NCBI GenBank assembly: GCA_027924645.1
Contig: BSBN01000781.1
Location: 124,001-188,000 of the forward strand
Reading direction: 5' to 3'
From: Cunninghamia lanceolata
Lineage: Eukaryota; Streptophyta; Pinopsida; Cupressales; Cupressaceae
DNA length: 64,000 nt
How positions within the stretch are numbered: position 1 is the first letter of the stretch; each line of letters opens with the position of its first letter. This document shows positions 12,521 to 25,214 of the stretch, in pieces. Both the position numbers and the translations under genes were made by a program. Under the pieces are notes generated by a model. It ran no database searches, was not told where the DNA came from, and saw nothing but the letters and a program-made list of their open reading frames with translations.

Positions 12521-13186
12521 ATTCCACACATGATTCACTTAGCTACCCTAGAGCATCTTAGTATTATATTAATAGCTAGACACTGATAAAGAGTGAAGAG
12601 CTCGTAGGGATAAATGTGGCAAGGGGGGCCAAGGCAATAATGAAAATAAGAAAGAACAACCCCCAAATGCTAGGTGTCAAAGGATAGGTGTAGAATATAG
12701 GGAGGAAAAAGTAGCAACCTCCCTCACCAAAGAAGAATAATTAGAAAGGGAGTATCAAGAAAGGAAATAAATGTCGAGGAAGAAGGAAATAACATAGTAT
12801 AGAAAGTAGAATAGAGAAACGATAGTCTCCTGGGGAGGGATTGACATTAGGAAGAAAAAATAGATTTAAAATGAGTCAAAAGAAGATGAAGAAGAGTTAC
12901 CATAAAAAAGTAGCCAATGTGACATCATTGTTGATAAGGCCAAAATAACTATTTGGGAAGAACAAGGAAGAGAAGAATATCACATAGCCTATTTCTCTAA
13001 AAAGGAGGCATTATTATTAAAAGAATTTTAAAGTTTTCTAGAAGAAGAGAATATAATATAAAAGCTCAATCAACTTGGAAAATATTGGAATAAGTGTAGG
13101 GAAGAGGGAAAAAGAGAACATACCAAAATTCTAGCCAAAACGATGAGAAAATGGAAGAAAAGGCCTATCATAATTGAGCTTAAGGT

Positions 13187-13550
13187 TCATAACAAATGAA
13201 TGACAAATGTTTTGATAGATTTGGGAGTAGATGTCAACATAATGCCAAAAGGAACTTGGGAAAAAAATGGTAAACCAATGCTAGATGACACTCCATATGA
13301 CATTGCATTAGTGGATGGAACATCTATAAGTACTATAAGTACTTGGAGGAATGTTGAAGTGATACTCTTAGGCATAAAAAGAATGGTAGATTCATAGTCA
13401 TTGACATGAAGGAACTCTTCAATGCCTTCAATGTTTTACTAAATTTGGAGTGGCTTGTCAATTATGGTGGAGTCTTTGATTCACAAAAAGAAGAATTGAC
13501 ATTTTAAGGAGAAGACATAGTGGTACATTTACCAATGTACATAGATATGA
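13187..13550 (+). pseudogene. Retropepsin-like aspartic protease remnant of the same gypsy-type element
   Basis: The open frame from 13200 reads VLIDLGVDVNIMPKGTW, which corresponds to the DSGA active-site loop of retrotransposon proteases with Ser-Gly-Ala changed to Leu-Gly-Val. Further on, 'NVLLNLEWLVNYGGVFD' matches the usual C-terminal segment around LGRPWL. The active-site change and the stop at 13395 show it is inactive. No RT or integrase follows in the next 1.2 kb, so pol is missing or unrecognisable. Confidence 0.6.
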
Positions 13551-14760
13551 AGGGAACATATGTTGAGGAAGTGGCACAAGAAGAACATGGATACAGGGGG
13601 TTATATTCATTAGGGAAGATTCCCAAAATAGAAATTGATAAATAGCCAAACTCAGAGGGAGAGATAGTTGTGGAATGTAGCAACTATAGTATGAACAATG
13701 AAGATGTAGTAGAATCCTAGCTATTGAATGGGTCAAAGAGAAGAACAAGAAGAGTTTTAGGGGAAATAAGAGTGTATAGACTAAGAAGGATTGAGAAATT
13801 GAAAAAAGTGCCACAAAAGAGGAGGATGCACTATAAAGCCATAGACCATATTGCATAACAAGGGGAATCTCCCATATCAAGTTACCATGATAATTAGGAG
13901 TGGGAGACCTCATAGGATACCTGGAAAGTATGAAAAGAATATTTTAAAGAGAAGATCTCAAGAGGAAGTCATTGGATGACACCTTGGTGTGTAGCATAGA
14001 AAGGTGGTGGTACACACACACAAGACAAACATTCCCACACAGAAATCCTTGACAATGTTAGTCAAAACTAGATACTTACCTAAGGAAGGAGATTGGTAGA
14101 CTACAAATGAATATTGTGGTAACATAGATCCATACAAATAGTTAAAGAATTGTATTTAGAGTTAGGATGCTATGAAGGAATATGATGAAAGACTACACAT
14201 GTAGTTGTTTTATTGGACATTGGCCCCAATTGTAAAAACATGGTACACTAACCAAGAAAAGAGAGCAAAAAATGATGGACCGTGGGACGTAATAATTATT
14301 ACAAAACCTTCTAATTCTTTGAACCCAATAGACAAATCCATAATGTGCTACAAAGAATGAAGGAAATTATCACATTACCTATGGGAGAAGTTAGAGAAAA
14401 AATTTGAGAGAAAATGAGCAAGGCATCTAGAAGTTATTGGACATGGATGAACATAATAGATGTGGTACAACAAAAGGTATGCTACAAGTTTAAGAGGGGA
14501 AGAAATAGAATATGAAGAAGATCTTGAAAACTTAGGGGTACAAGTAGAAGAGGGGGAAAGAGAGCTAGTAATGCAAAATGCGGAGAAATCCCAATGCTTT
14601 TACCAACCCCTCAAGATCAAAGAATAAAACATAGTGCCAAATGGTACACCCAAAGTAGCAAGAATTGGCAATTACTAGGAGGAAAAGGAAATGATGTAGG
14701 TAGTGGAGGTCCTAAGGGATTATGAGGACTCGTTGTTATAGGTTACAACATGCCCCTATT
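13551..14760 (+). other. Decayed continuation of the gypsy-type element; no domain recognised
   Basis: Plus-strand frames between 13550 and 13910 give basic peptides interrupted by stops. Beyond that only short open runs are seen. No RT box (YxDD) or integrase motif was found. Confidence 0.35.
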
Positions 14761-15949
14761 TTTGCAATTGGGAACCCTTCCTTTGTTGATTTTGTTGAGT
14801 TGCATTGCTAGCATCCTCCTACCCTATGCGATTGAGTTGCTCGGATCTTCATACTTTGGTTGGTGAGTTCACCCTTGTCGCACTTAGTCATATTATCACA
14901 ATTGTTGTTTCGTTGCATTTTTCACCTTGTGCTTGCATTATGGTTGTCACTTTATTATACTTTATCAATGCATCATCATCACATTTTGCATTGTTGTCGC
15001 AAGTTGTGCTTTGTTATGGTGTTGCACTTTCACTGCATGTTGCATCTTGTTGATGCAACTTTCCTTTGGTTTGAATTTAATTTCACTCGTCACATTCTAT
15101 CGTTGACAAATTAGTCCTTGTCTCAATGTTGTTGCCTTCGCCAGTCACATTTTTATCACAAGTTGTACTTCATTGCTTGTTATAGTTGTCGCATATGCAT
15201 GGTGTCACAAGTTTGTTTTATTTGTCACATTTTGAGTGTAAATTTAAATTCATGTGAACAATTCAAAAGTTAACATTTCAAATTTAAACAATCAATATCA
15301 TTTTAAAATATTTTTTAAATGTTGAAAATGTTGGATTATAGTTGGACATTTCAATTTCCATGGGAAATATTGAGATTAATTATTAAAATATATTTGTTTT
15401 AATATTTAAATTTTAGTGCAAATCAAAATTTAATTTTGAGTTTTATTGGATTTAATGTTCAATCAAATTTTGAATCCAAATTAGAATTTTTTGACAAATC
15501 TTAAATTTCAACATTTAATTTATTTCAAACATGTGGAATTAAATATTAATTTTTTTAAATTTTTTTTTTTTTCAAATATTTAATCCATTTCAGATTTAAA
15601 ATTGATATCTAAAATTTGTATTTGAGATTTCTAATGATCATTTGTTTATTTTGTAGACTGAAAGTGAAAGTTACAAAGCCTTTCTAGTTTCTACCAATTG
15701 CAGGATTTGCAGTTTCTACGAGTTGCATATTGCAAATCCTTCCCGATTTCTCCCAAGTGCCAAAAATTTCCCAAACTGCAAAGTGCAAGTTGTTCCTGGT
15801 TTCCGAAGGTCGTGAGTTGCAAATGTTTCCAATTCTAGGGTTTCTATGCAGTCACAAGTTGTGGAGGTTTCCCAGAATGCGATTACAATTTGGTAAAGTT
15901 TTCTAAACCCTGAAATATACCCTATATTGTAAATACAAAAAGGAGTTAT
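14761..15949. repeat. Low-complexity AT-rich region with short recurring motifs
   Basis: From 14800 to 15240 short phrases such as TTGTCGCA, CACATTTT and AAGTTGT recur without strict period. From 15240 to 15640 the sequence is almost only A and T with AAATTT palindromes. From 15660 to 15900 a loose unit of the form GTTGCAAAT...TTTCC recurs several times. There is no gene. Confidence 0.5.
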
Positions 15950-17080
15950 TGCAAATTGCTTATTGCACTCGTAATATGATTATCATCTCCAAAGTCCAAA
16001 GCATATCGCCTTTGACATCCTAATAAAAGGAATTTGAAGCGATGCAAAGTAAAATGGATCCAAAATCTATGGGCAACTAAAAGATCATATTTTCAGCATT
16101 GCAGCTACCATCCTCCATGTCCAGTAATAGCAAACAAGGAAGCCAGGTTGTGAGGGAATACCAGTGGGGTTACAAGATGTAAACCAGGGTTAGTAGCCAA
16201 CAAGGAAATAAAGAAGCATTGGACTTGAAAACCATGACTTATTTTGCAAAATGTCTTAAAAGAAATATCAATAGGCTACGGATTTGTATGATTTCCAGAA
16301 AGAGCTGAAGCATAAACAAAGAGTAAAGGCTACAGTCATGACTATATACAGAGAGGATACTTGAACCATTTGACAAAATGCCAAGAGTCAAACAGTAAGG
16401 TTGTATAGACAAAGCACATGATTTTTTTCTCAAGATGCAAATTATAGGCTGTGCCACAATGGATTGGGAATATACTTCAAAGAAATTGTATGAAGAATAG
16501 TTGTGATGAGGTCGATTTGGGCATGTTTTAAATTTCTAGATTTGGCAAACAAATGCTATTAACCTTAGACACTCTCACAAGATAATGGTAGTAAAACATT
16601 GATGCAAGGTAATGAGATGAGGATGTGGGAGTGAGCATAGTATTATCTATAATTTCTAGCCTGTGCATTGTGAAGAAGCTTTCATAAAGTGCATTAGAAC
16701 ACCAAAGATCATGGCAAGTGCCAGAAGGAAATAAAGAAGCATGGGCTGTAATTGGTGAAAGCAAGATGAATTGTTTGCTGAAATGTCTCAATGATGGAGT
16801 TGTTTCATAGAATGCAATGATTGGATGATTTGAAAGAAATAGATACTATTTATTGAGTGGTTAGAAGCTTTCAAGCAACAAGCCATGATAAACACCCAAA
16901 GGTCAGGGTATGTGACAAAAATGCTAAAGGGACTGCGGTGCCTAACAACCAAAGGCTGTGCACAGCCTGTGTTAACAGAGGAAGTCTGTAAACTGTTTAA
17001 CGAAATGCTAAATATAAATGAAACACAATGGGCCATGACTAGCTGTACAAAATGTTGGGGATTAAGACAAAACATGTGAA
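15950..17080 (+). pseudogene. PPR-protein pseudogene (decayed)
   Basis: Several plus-strand phrases match the hallmark pieces of plant PLS-type pentatricopeptide repeats, in order but in shifting frames. 'FSALQLPSSMSSNSKQGSQV' lies near 16090. 'FDKMPR' is near 16372. 'NDGVVS*NAMIG' is near 16790, where the usual Trp codon TGG is now TAG. 'KLFNEMLNINETQW' is near 16990. PPR proteins bind organellar RNA and direct editing, splicing or stability. None of that function can remain here. This is the only host-gene-like sequence in the window. No introns or promoter are apparent. Confidence is good for the family, poor for exact limits. Confidence 0.7.
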
Positions 17081-18544
17081 TTGTCTAGTGTAATATATGG
17101 GCTACGTAGCTGCTAAAGTTCTTTGTTTACAGTTATGATGGGATTCATCTCCTCTGCTAGTGGTGGATGATACCAGTAAGGGCAGTTAGCATGCAATTTC
17201 AAGTTTGAATTGTCTACCTTTTGTTGTTGTTGAATGGTGTTGAGAATATTTGGAAATACACTCGTGATAAAAGGAAAAACATCATTGAATATCTGCTTCC
17301 CTTCCATGCCATTGTTTTCTCTCTAGTAGAAACAGATGTAGATGTTTTGTGGAAGCTAGATTGTAGCTTGTGAAAGATTATTTTTTACTGGTTATTGACA
17401 CGAAATGAGAAGGAAATAGCCATAGTATTACCCATGGATTTTTAGTGCACATTTTGGCATCCTTTAGCAAGAACTGTAATCCCTCGGTCCAAGGGAATTG
17501 AACAACAATTGAATAGAAATGCTCCAGAGTGCTGAATGCTATCAACTGATCATTTACACTTCACAAACAGATGATTCAACAGAACGATCATAAAATAATT
17601 TGAGACTTGTTTACCAGACTTATTGCATCTAATTGTCGATTCAGAAAACATTCACAGGACAATATAATTCTGCCCAGATCCGAATTTATTCACCAGAAAA
17701 TTGTATCAATTAGGAAAATAAGCACACAGAAGTACAGGCATGTTATGTTCAGTGATCTTTTGGCTTAAATAAATGTAACCAGTAATTCCACGGCCTGGAT
17801 AATCCCTGGTTGACTGGATAGATGGGTTGTGGCCAATGATTTTTTTTGATACCAAGCGATCTCAATGAAGAGGGACAGTCAATAACAATTGTACACCTCA
17901 TTCACAACAAAAAGTGGTAAATATTTGTCCTATTTTTATTCAAAATTAACCTTTGACTGTTGAAATGGATGATATTTAAGAATAGCAATTATCCTTCTTG
18001 AACCAGCTGATTGTATAGGATTCCGCCTATCTGGGTGACTCAATACACTCCGCTTGCATGTAAAGTCGCTGAAATGTGAGTTGATATCGATGAAACCAGT
18101 TCTGGTGTTGGAGACACAAAATTGACCTCCCAATTTGATTAGTGCTGAGCTGGGAATCGCGATTTATTTCCCTATTTCATCGGTCCGTAGTATGTGCCAT
18201 GACTTCACCCAGAGCTGGTGCACGGCTGGGTATTATTGTCGCCACCTCTATTCTGTCCTGCCAATTTATCGATTCCACAAGGGATCCTCTTCCCACGCTT
18301 GTAGATAGATTTGCACTCCTCCTCGGATGATTAGAATATTGCTAGAAAGGTGCACCGGAGGCCGGCTATAGTTCAGGATTCAACTCCAACATATAGCAAA
18401 ATGTCTTACACCAAGCATCGAATCCTAAATGACCATTCCTCTTGAACCTCGACTCCCACAATTCTTATCGCTCTGATGAAGGCATGACCTGCATACCTCA
18501 CTATCCCCTGATAATGAATTTGCAACTTTAGTTCAAGGTGGTGA
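17081..18544. other. No gene recognised
   Basis: Mixed-composition DNA, less AT-rich than its neighbours from about 18000 to 18500. The short open frames (for example 18142-18330) have no recognisable motif. No tRNA, repeat unit or LTR end was found. Confidence 0.5.
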
Positions 18545-18806
18545 TCTTAGCACCTAGGTTATGTAACTCTATGCCAATCATTGTGTTTAATGGAAAAGTG
18601 TGATCTAGTCTAAGGAGTTAAACTAGGTCAAAATCTTCTTTTACAAATATTAGGACACAAATCGAGCTTGGTTTCTACCTAAGAAGGAGAGCCAAACTAC
18701 AGGGGTTCTGCTCTTTTGTTGTATAGAGATGGATCAACCAAGTTCAACCAAGGTCAAGCAAACAAGTTAGGACAAATGGTCAAAACCTGGAAGACAAAGA
18801 TCGGCT
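18545..18806 (-). repeat. F-like dispersed repeat, reverse copy of 8215-8425, cut by LTR B
   Basis: The minus strand repeats the ordered segments of 8215-8425. The similarity stops just before LTR B begins at 18807, which suggests element B inserted into an older F-like repeat. The base pairs flanking the LTR end are CGGCT (18802-18806), a candidate target duplication whose partner is outside the window. Confidence 0.65.
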
Positions 18807-19768
18807 TGTTGGTTGTTTTAAATTCCCAACCACATCTCAAGGAGAAAACACACAGGTCTATAGGATAGCCATTCTCTAATAACTGACTTGCCTTGAGGGA
18901 TTGGCCAACGAACAGGAAACAGGGGTGTTCAATCCCTCTCTCCTCTACACTTTAGGCTCTGTGAGACCAAGGAGGGTGTTCCTATTTCTTTTGGATAACA
19001 GTGTTCTACTCAAATGGGTAGGGCTCACGAAATGTTTGTTTAACAACACTGCTCCAATGACATATATGTTCCTATAAGACCACTTAAAGAACGTCTGATA
19101 AAGTGAAAAGATGGGCTAGTTTCTTAAGCATCTATTCTGTTTCTTTGCAGAGGAACATGTAAAACAAATGACCTCAAGCACAAATACTGAAAATTAAAAC
19201 CATTCTTCAAGTGAAATGATTAGGGAGGTTTAAATGAAGACAATAACTATCAAAAGATCAGTGCCTAAATCCAGGGTCACAGAGTCAAAAAATGAATACA
19301 AATGAACTTAGTATCAAGGGTGCATATATAACTCTATTTAGAATAATGTAATGATGCATTACCTCACCACATCTTGAAATTAGATCAAAGCATTCATTCT
19401 TACTTATCCCTGCATATATCTGATATATTTAATATTCTCCTCAAAGCATTTAAATCTACTCTTTGAGTAAAATCCTTTTAGAATGGATATTCTTACACAT
19501 GAAAGACTGTGAAGGTGAATAATATTGATAATTTATCAATCTATTCAGAAATATAACAAAAGATGCAACTGTAGGAGACAATACGGTTTGAACCTCAACA
19601 ATATATTAAAAAATGTTGAGTTTAACACCACTTTATACCAATAATTGCAAATACAAGTGATTTTATCCTTTGAAAACGCACTTAGAAAGTAAAATCTTAA
19701 CCAATATGATAATGTACTGTGCTTATAGAAAATTTCTCCAAGAATGTTTTAACTAGATCCTGAATTCC

Positions 19769-19776
19769 CTTTTATA
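19769..19776 (-). promoter_or_regulatory. TATA box of LTR B
   Basis: TATAAAAG on the minus strand, about 260 bp downstream of the end of the U3 ORF. This places that ORF in U3, upstream of the element's own promoter. Confidence 0.6.
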
Positions 19777-20035
19777 GAAAACAAGGGAGCAAAACAAGTT
19801 TTAGATCTAGAAATAGATGTCATCCTTCCATTAGACAAAATTATGCATTCAGTTTAGAAACAAAGGTAACTGATTGTACGTAGATAAACGTCACAAGAAC
19901 AAAAGTTGTTACAAAAATATCCCCAATATAAGTTATACTTGGAAAGTGTGTCTTTGGAAGAAAGTGTAACAGACTATGTTGACCTCTTGCTTTTCACCTG
20001 TATTCTGGGAGTAAGAAGAGTCCACCGTCACTATT

Positions 20036-23000
20036 CTAAAATATCAGGCAACTCATTATATTTTTTATTCCAATCTTGATATTGTTCCTCGGTGGGCCAC
20101 TAGAAATTGATGAGATTATCCACACAAGACAGATATTTATTTTTGTATTCAAGGCCAAAATTGACTCAGCTTCCCTTGTAAAATCAGCAGCTAGTCTACA
20201 AGAATCCCACAGTTTGTTGATGCTAGTTCTGAACAAGGAAATATCTATCTTGTTATCTTGACAAATGAAGAAAGAGATGATAGGAACAATATTGTGAAAT
20301 TGGAGAATCCATGATTGGGAAGGTTTGATGTCACCACATTCATTTTTTATAGTAGGGATTATTCCAACCTTACCATTATCAAAACCTTGAACCAATTTCA
20401 GTGCCTTTTCTTCAAGACGATTTATAAATGATTGAGATTCTCCCGCTTCTTTGGTTGCCATATAAACTTGCTTAAAATTCATGGGAGCATTGGGATCATG
20501 GTTAGCTCCCTTAAAGATACCTACCAAAGAAACAATCCTAGGGACCTGTTTATCAAACAAAGGCACCATTTGCTCCTTATCTTCTATAATCTTCTTAATA
20601 ACTTGTGATAAATTGCAGTAACATTTGTGGATTCCAACTGCCTGGCTTGATATTTTGTCCATTAACAATCTTAAAATATTTGAAACAATAGACCAATTAT
20701 CTTGTTGCCTATCAAATGCATTTGTAAGGATATCTTCAAATGAATCAATTTGTCGCCTTAACTCCTCATTTTCCTTTTCAAGAATAGACTTGGATGAAGA
20801 AGAAGGAAGATCAGAGAAAATGAAATTAGGATCCTTGACCACCAAAGCTGCCTGTGATGAGGAGGATGTTAAGGCCTGTTGTTGCCATTGTATTTCCATC
20901 TCCTTCAATCTGTTGTATTCTGGCAACATGCCCATCTACTCTTTAACACATCATCATATTTCTTCTGGAGAGTACTGGTGGCTACTTTATTGAACTTCAC
21001 AACCTCTACTACCAAATTAGATGCTTCTTCAGTAGGGGTCTCAGAAACTCTCTTTATTATCAAGCCACCTTTAAAATCCCTATCAGGCTCAGTGACTAAA
21101 GGCTTATTAGTATTAGGAGCCAAGGCCCATATGGCTAAGGTTTCCCACTTTGGGTTAAATTTAGCACCTGTCAGTACAGCCTCAACCTCTTCTTCTGTAG
21201 AAAAATTTGTTTAGCTTGCCTTCTTGCAGTGTCTAGAACAATAGCAGAAGCTATATCCCATTCAGGAAGTAATAAGACTCCACTATCTCTAATCATTTGT
21301 CTACCTTGATCTGGAGAAATGTCCTTGACCTCCTCCTTCATTTGTGTAAGTATCCTGATGGATACCTAGTCTAGTGTTTCTTGAGGAGAACAAGCCATTT
21401 CTTCCTTTAATCTTTTTTCATACTCATTCCTTCTGCTTCTCCACAAGAAATTAAAAAATTCCTTAGTGTTGACAAAATCATCATCACTAATAAAATTCCT
21501 GCATGCTATAGCTTTGATATCATCTGAAACATCATTGCCCTTCATGGCAATATAAAAAATTCTATTCAAAGGTAACTCCTCAGGCACATCTCGACTGGGG
21601 TATGGCATCTCATGTTGTACCTCTTCCTTAGTTATTTCCATTACTTCTTCATCATCGGGATAATCTACCAAAGGACTTTCTTCAATTCTCCTTGTTTTTG
21701 GAGAAGGCTCTTTAGAAGGAGGATCACATTCAATTACTGGTCTAGAAGGGGAAGAAGGTTGTGGAGGTGGTGACAAAGCTAGAGTTAATTGGGATGCTGG
21801 AAGGACATGTGAAGTTTGTCCCTTGACATCTTCATTCTTGGCTCTTCTTTTAAAGGTATATTTTATCAAATTTCTAGCAGGGGGCTGATATGAAGGCCTT
21901 TCTTCCACTAGAACCTGAGAAGATCCATTGTCTTGTATATCTATCAATTCATCAATATGAGATAGAATTTTCTTTATCCTAAGAATGGGGTCATTAATAT
22001 TTGAGAATAGTCCCATGTAAGAGGGATTCCTCTGCTATATCCTATCTTCATATTTGACATATATTGTCCACTTCATTCTTTTTATCATCACCTCTTTGTC
22101 ATTTGGAGAATTCCTGATAACATCCTCAGGTAAGAAAACCTAATGGGGCATGTAAGACCTATTAATACTCTTCCTAATGCCGTTGATGAATCCTTCGGGA
22201 TTAGAGAATCTAGCCTTTTCCTACCTCATCTTGAAAGGCAACAACTTTGTATTTAACTTGACAAATCCATCTTTATTCATTTTGAAGTCAGAGAAGACCA
22301 TTAAGAAAGGAAAGAAAGATCCCTTCTTTTGTCTTACCAGGTGAACCCTTTCTATCTCAGTCAATTGCCAGATCAATGGCACATACTTAGGTAAAACATG
22401 GGGACTAACAGGAGTGCCATAAACGCTAAAAATTGTGCCTTCTTCATGGGGGATAAATCACCCCAATTGTGCTTGATATCTAAAGGAGGGACCCTCACTA
22501 CAGGTCCGAGGAAGTTCAACAATGGTTCCAGAATCTTGGGTATGTCTGGTTGGAAATGCCTCAATATAGTAAGTACAAAATAATCCCTGAAGAATCTATA
22601 ACTCGAATTGGGATCATGCATGTCCCATATATGACTCCAATATTGGACAGGCAACATATTCCCTATGTTATCAACATGTTTAACCCCTAGTTAGGGTGCC
22701 AAACCATCTCTTTTCTCCCATAAAATAGAAACATATGGCAAAGCAATTAAAACCACCTAAACCTAATTGGCTCCTTGTTTTCTTTAATGTTTACTAGCCC
22801 TTGATGTATATGCTTTGCCAAATATGAAGCGAAGTCAAACTAAACATTCTGAGATGGATGCTGGAAATCAGCAGCCATATAGGTAAAATCAATGGGGATG
22901 CATTCCTTCTTGTCCTCCCCTATCACTTGACAAAGAGAATAGTAGGTATTGGCAAACTAATCTTCAAAAGTGCTTAACTTGAAAGGCTCTTCCTCACTTT

Positions 23001-23384
23001 GGGGAATTTTAATTGATCTACCATTTGGTCCCTTTTCCCTGAATTTGGGCAAGTATATAGTTCTATAACTGCTTTTGTCCATATATAGGGTTTTAAATAT
23101 GTTTGTATCAATATCTGTGGAGGCAGCCAAGTTCAGCCCAAAGACCATGGCAATTGCTTCTTTACTAATTTCTACTAGAACTCTCCCTTTCATGCTCCTA
23201 ATTGTTTTAGAAGTTTCATCATAGTGAGTCGCCATGGATTGGAGTAACTCAATGTCTTCAAACACATTTGACTACTAGCTTTCCCAGGTCACTTTCCCAT
23301 ACATATGATAGTGGCGTATGAGCATTCTTTTTGCCCCACCAGTGGCAAAATAGTGACTAGCCATGAACATGGATCTCTACATCT
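20036..23384 (-). pseudogene. Long accessory ORF inside the U3 of LTR B (frameshifted)
   Basis: Readable minus-strand pieces at 23384-22957, 22657-22373, 22016-21366, 21123-20905 and 20935-20036 together span about 1100 codons in three frames. The N-terminal part has 'VEISKEAIAMVFGLN' and the middle 'HNWGDL'. The ORF at 43088 in LTR A has the matching 'IHLSKNAICEVFELD' and 'HNWGDW' in the same order, so the two are homologous. A Pro/Ser-rich acidic stretch (about 21600-21900) is followed by a helical, coiled-coil-like C-terminal part with EKENEELRRQ. No catalytic residues are recognised. Function is unknown; a weak likeness to plant mobile domain proteins is inference. Several frameshifts show it no longer encodes one protein. 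Confidence 0.65.
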
Positions 23385-25030
23385 CTACAATCAGTAAATT
23401 TATGAACCAATCCCTCCTTTCCTACGAGGCTTGTTACTCTTACCCTCTGTACACCAGAGCCAGGGAGTTGTTTCACTATGTCTTCATGCAAAGCTCGTTT
23501 TGGGAAATAGAGGAAACCCGAGCTCTAGGTGGGGCCATTCTTTTAATGGTGAATTAGGGTGAGGAGTTTTCTCTAAATTCTCAGGGGTTAGCTCAAATCA
23601 TATTGCAGAGGTTTTTCTTATGAACAGAGGGAGATAGAGAAAACCCTAATGGAAAAGCAAAGTATAGCAAGAGGGATAGACAACTCACCAGATTAATCTC
23701 GCGCAATCACCTTAAGCTTAGCACTAGAAGTATGGCAGCAACTTTCAATGTCAATGTTCCAATGCCTCGATGTCTTTTGGAAAAGTGCATATGAAAGAGA
23801 TTTGAGGTGTGAATTGCAGTAATATCATATACGCAGGACAAAGATTAGTCACGTTCGTCTTCATTTCAAGTTGAGTGAACTAGATATGCAAGATGACACT
23901 CTATGGGAAGTTTGAATATTGACCGTTAGATTTCATAATGTTGGTAGAGAATTGAAGGTCACGATCAATCCTGGGAGCTTGACGATGCATGACACATCCA
24001 AACCTTTTGCTAAACCAATCAATAAGTTATCCCTGGTTATTTTCTGATTTATTGCTAGAAAAAACAAACCATAGATATTATGCCACTTTTAGTTACATGG
24101 CAATCTTCCATCATTCCTTAATTTGGTGAGGCCCACAAATTTATAACCCAGCAGAATGGCGGAGGAACGGAAACTGTAGCATTAGAACATGCCCTTTCCT
24201 AGCTGGAAACTTTTCTGAGCCATTGTAGCCGCGTGTTAGACTTCCGCCTTTCCGCAAATATTAGCCGGGGTTGTGAAATGAAACTTGGCGGAACAATTTA
24301 ACTGGAAACTTTTCTGAGCCATTGTAGCTGCGTGTTAGACTTCCGCCTTTCCGCAAATATTAGCCGGGGCTGTGAAATGAAACTTGGCGGAACAATTTAA
24401 AATTGTCTTCACTCTGGAGAGGACCCACCATTATTGCCTTTTACGGTAACCGGTAACAATTTTTCATGAGCTGGCGCTTTATTCTGCAATTCCACAGTCA
24501 TTCTGAGGGTTCTCTTAGTGAAGTATGGTGAAACGACGGAACTAAAGAAAACCCTTTGCATCTATTCTGGGCTAACCATTTGCCATCCTCGAGAGTCATC
24601 AACCAGCTGTCAATTCTTTTGCAATTTCGTGAGCACCAGGTTTGTCAATAGTTTAGTGCTGGCAGAAAGGCAGAAATGAGACCATCCATCGCCACCTGTC
24701 AAAAAGGGTTAGTAGGATATGACCTTGGCGACTAAAATAAAGATTTTCAAGATGTGGGCCAGAAAAGGTAATTACTTGGCGAGGGGTCGGTTAGACAATG
24801 TATTAAGGGGGACATAGGAGGGCAACTTAGACCGTAGGTAACGGGGACAAGTGGTCACTGAAGAAATATAACAATTTTGACCTTCACACTTCACTTTGGC
24901 ATGGGGGTTTAGGGTTTTAGTGTTTCCTAGAATTTGCAAAGAACCCTAAACCTGGAAATACATCAACTAAATGATATAAGCTTGAGGAAAGAACATTAGA
25001 ACCTATGAAAATTTTGACATGGCTCCAACA
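23385..25030 (-). other. U3 upstream region of LTR B; no gene
   Basis: About 1.6 kb between the LTR start and the U3 ORF. It contains a 99-bp tandem duplication and otherwise no coding sequence or clear motif array. Confidence 0.6.
24203..24400. repeat. Two-copy tandem repeat, 99-bp unit
   Basis: CTGGAAACTTTTCTGAGCC starts both units, at 24203 and 24302. The two copies are nearly identical with a few C/T differences (for example CCGCGTG against CTGCGTG). Confidence 0.95.
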
Positions 25031-25214
25031 ATGGCTCTAGTTGGGGACGTCTGTTCATCCTGAATAGAGCGAGATCACAGAAGAACTCTGGAGAAGCAGA
25101 CCACAACACAAGAAAAGAAACTAACCTAAAGAAACAAACTAAAGCATGGAACTACCTAAAACTAATACTAAAAGTATGCATGGAAAAGAGTCATACCTTA
25201 TGAAAAGTATGATT

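Larger units (their letters stand above)
18807..25030 (-). mobile_element. 3' LTR of element B, about 6.2 kb, with a long ORF inside U3
   Basis: On the minus strand the LTR runs from TGTTGGAGCC (25030) to ..AACCAACA (18807), so the ends form the usual TGTTGG/CCAACA inverted repeat. The start follows B's integrase by about 180 bp and the motif CTAGAGCCAT, equivalent to the motifs before LTR A (CAGAGCCAC) and LTR E (TAGAGCCAGC). The end is supported by alignment with LTR A: both have CCTAAAGTGTAG about 130 bp before the terminus. Order along the minus strand is LTR start, about 1.6 kb without a gene, the long ORF (23384-20036), a TATA box and about 960 bp to the end. Confidence 0.75.

Noticed and set aside
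14805..15114. Overlapping 80-codon hydrophobic frames
   Set aside because: Low-complexity Leu/His/Ser-rich translation of a short-motif repeat region; frames overlap and nothing supports a gene.
18142..18330. 62-codon plus-strand ORF in less AT-rich DNA
   Set aside because: No motif, no promoter, length compatible with chance.
20036..23384. The minus-strand ORF as the 5' part of a separate element left of B
   Set aside because: No primer site or gag follows it, while the LTR ends at 18807 and 25030 enclose it and match LTR A in layout.
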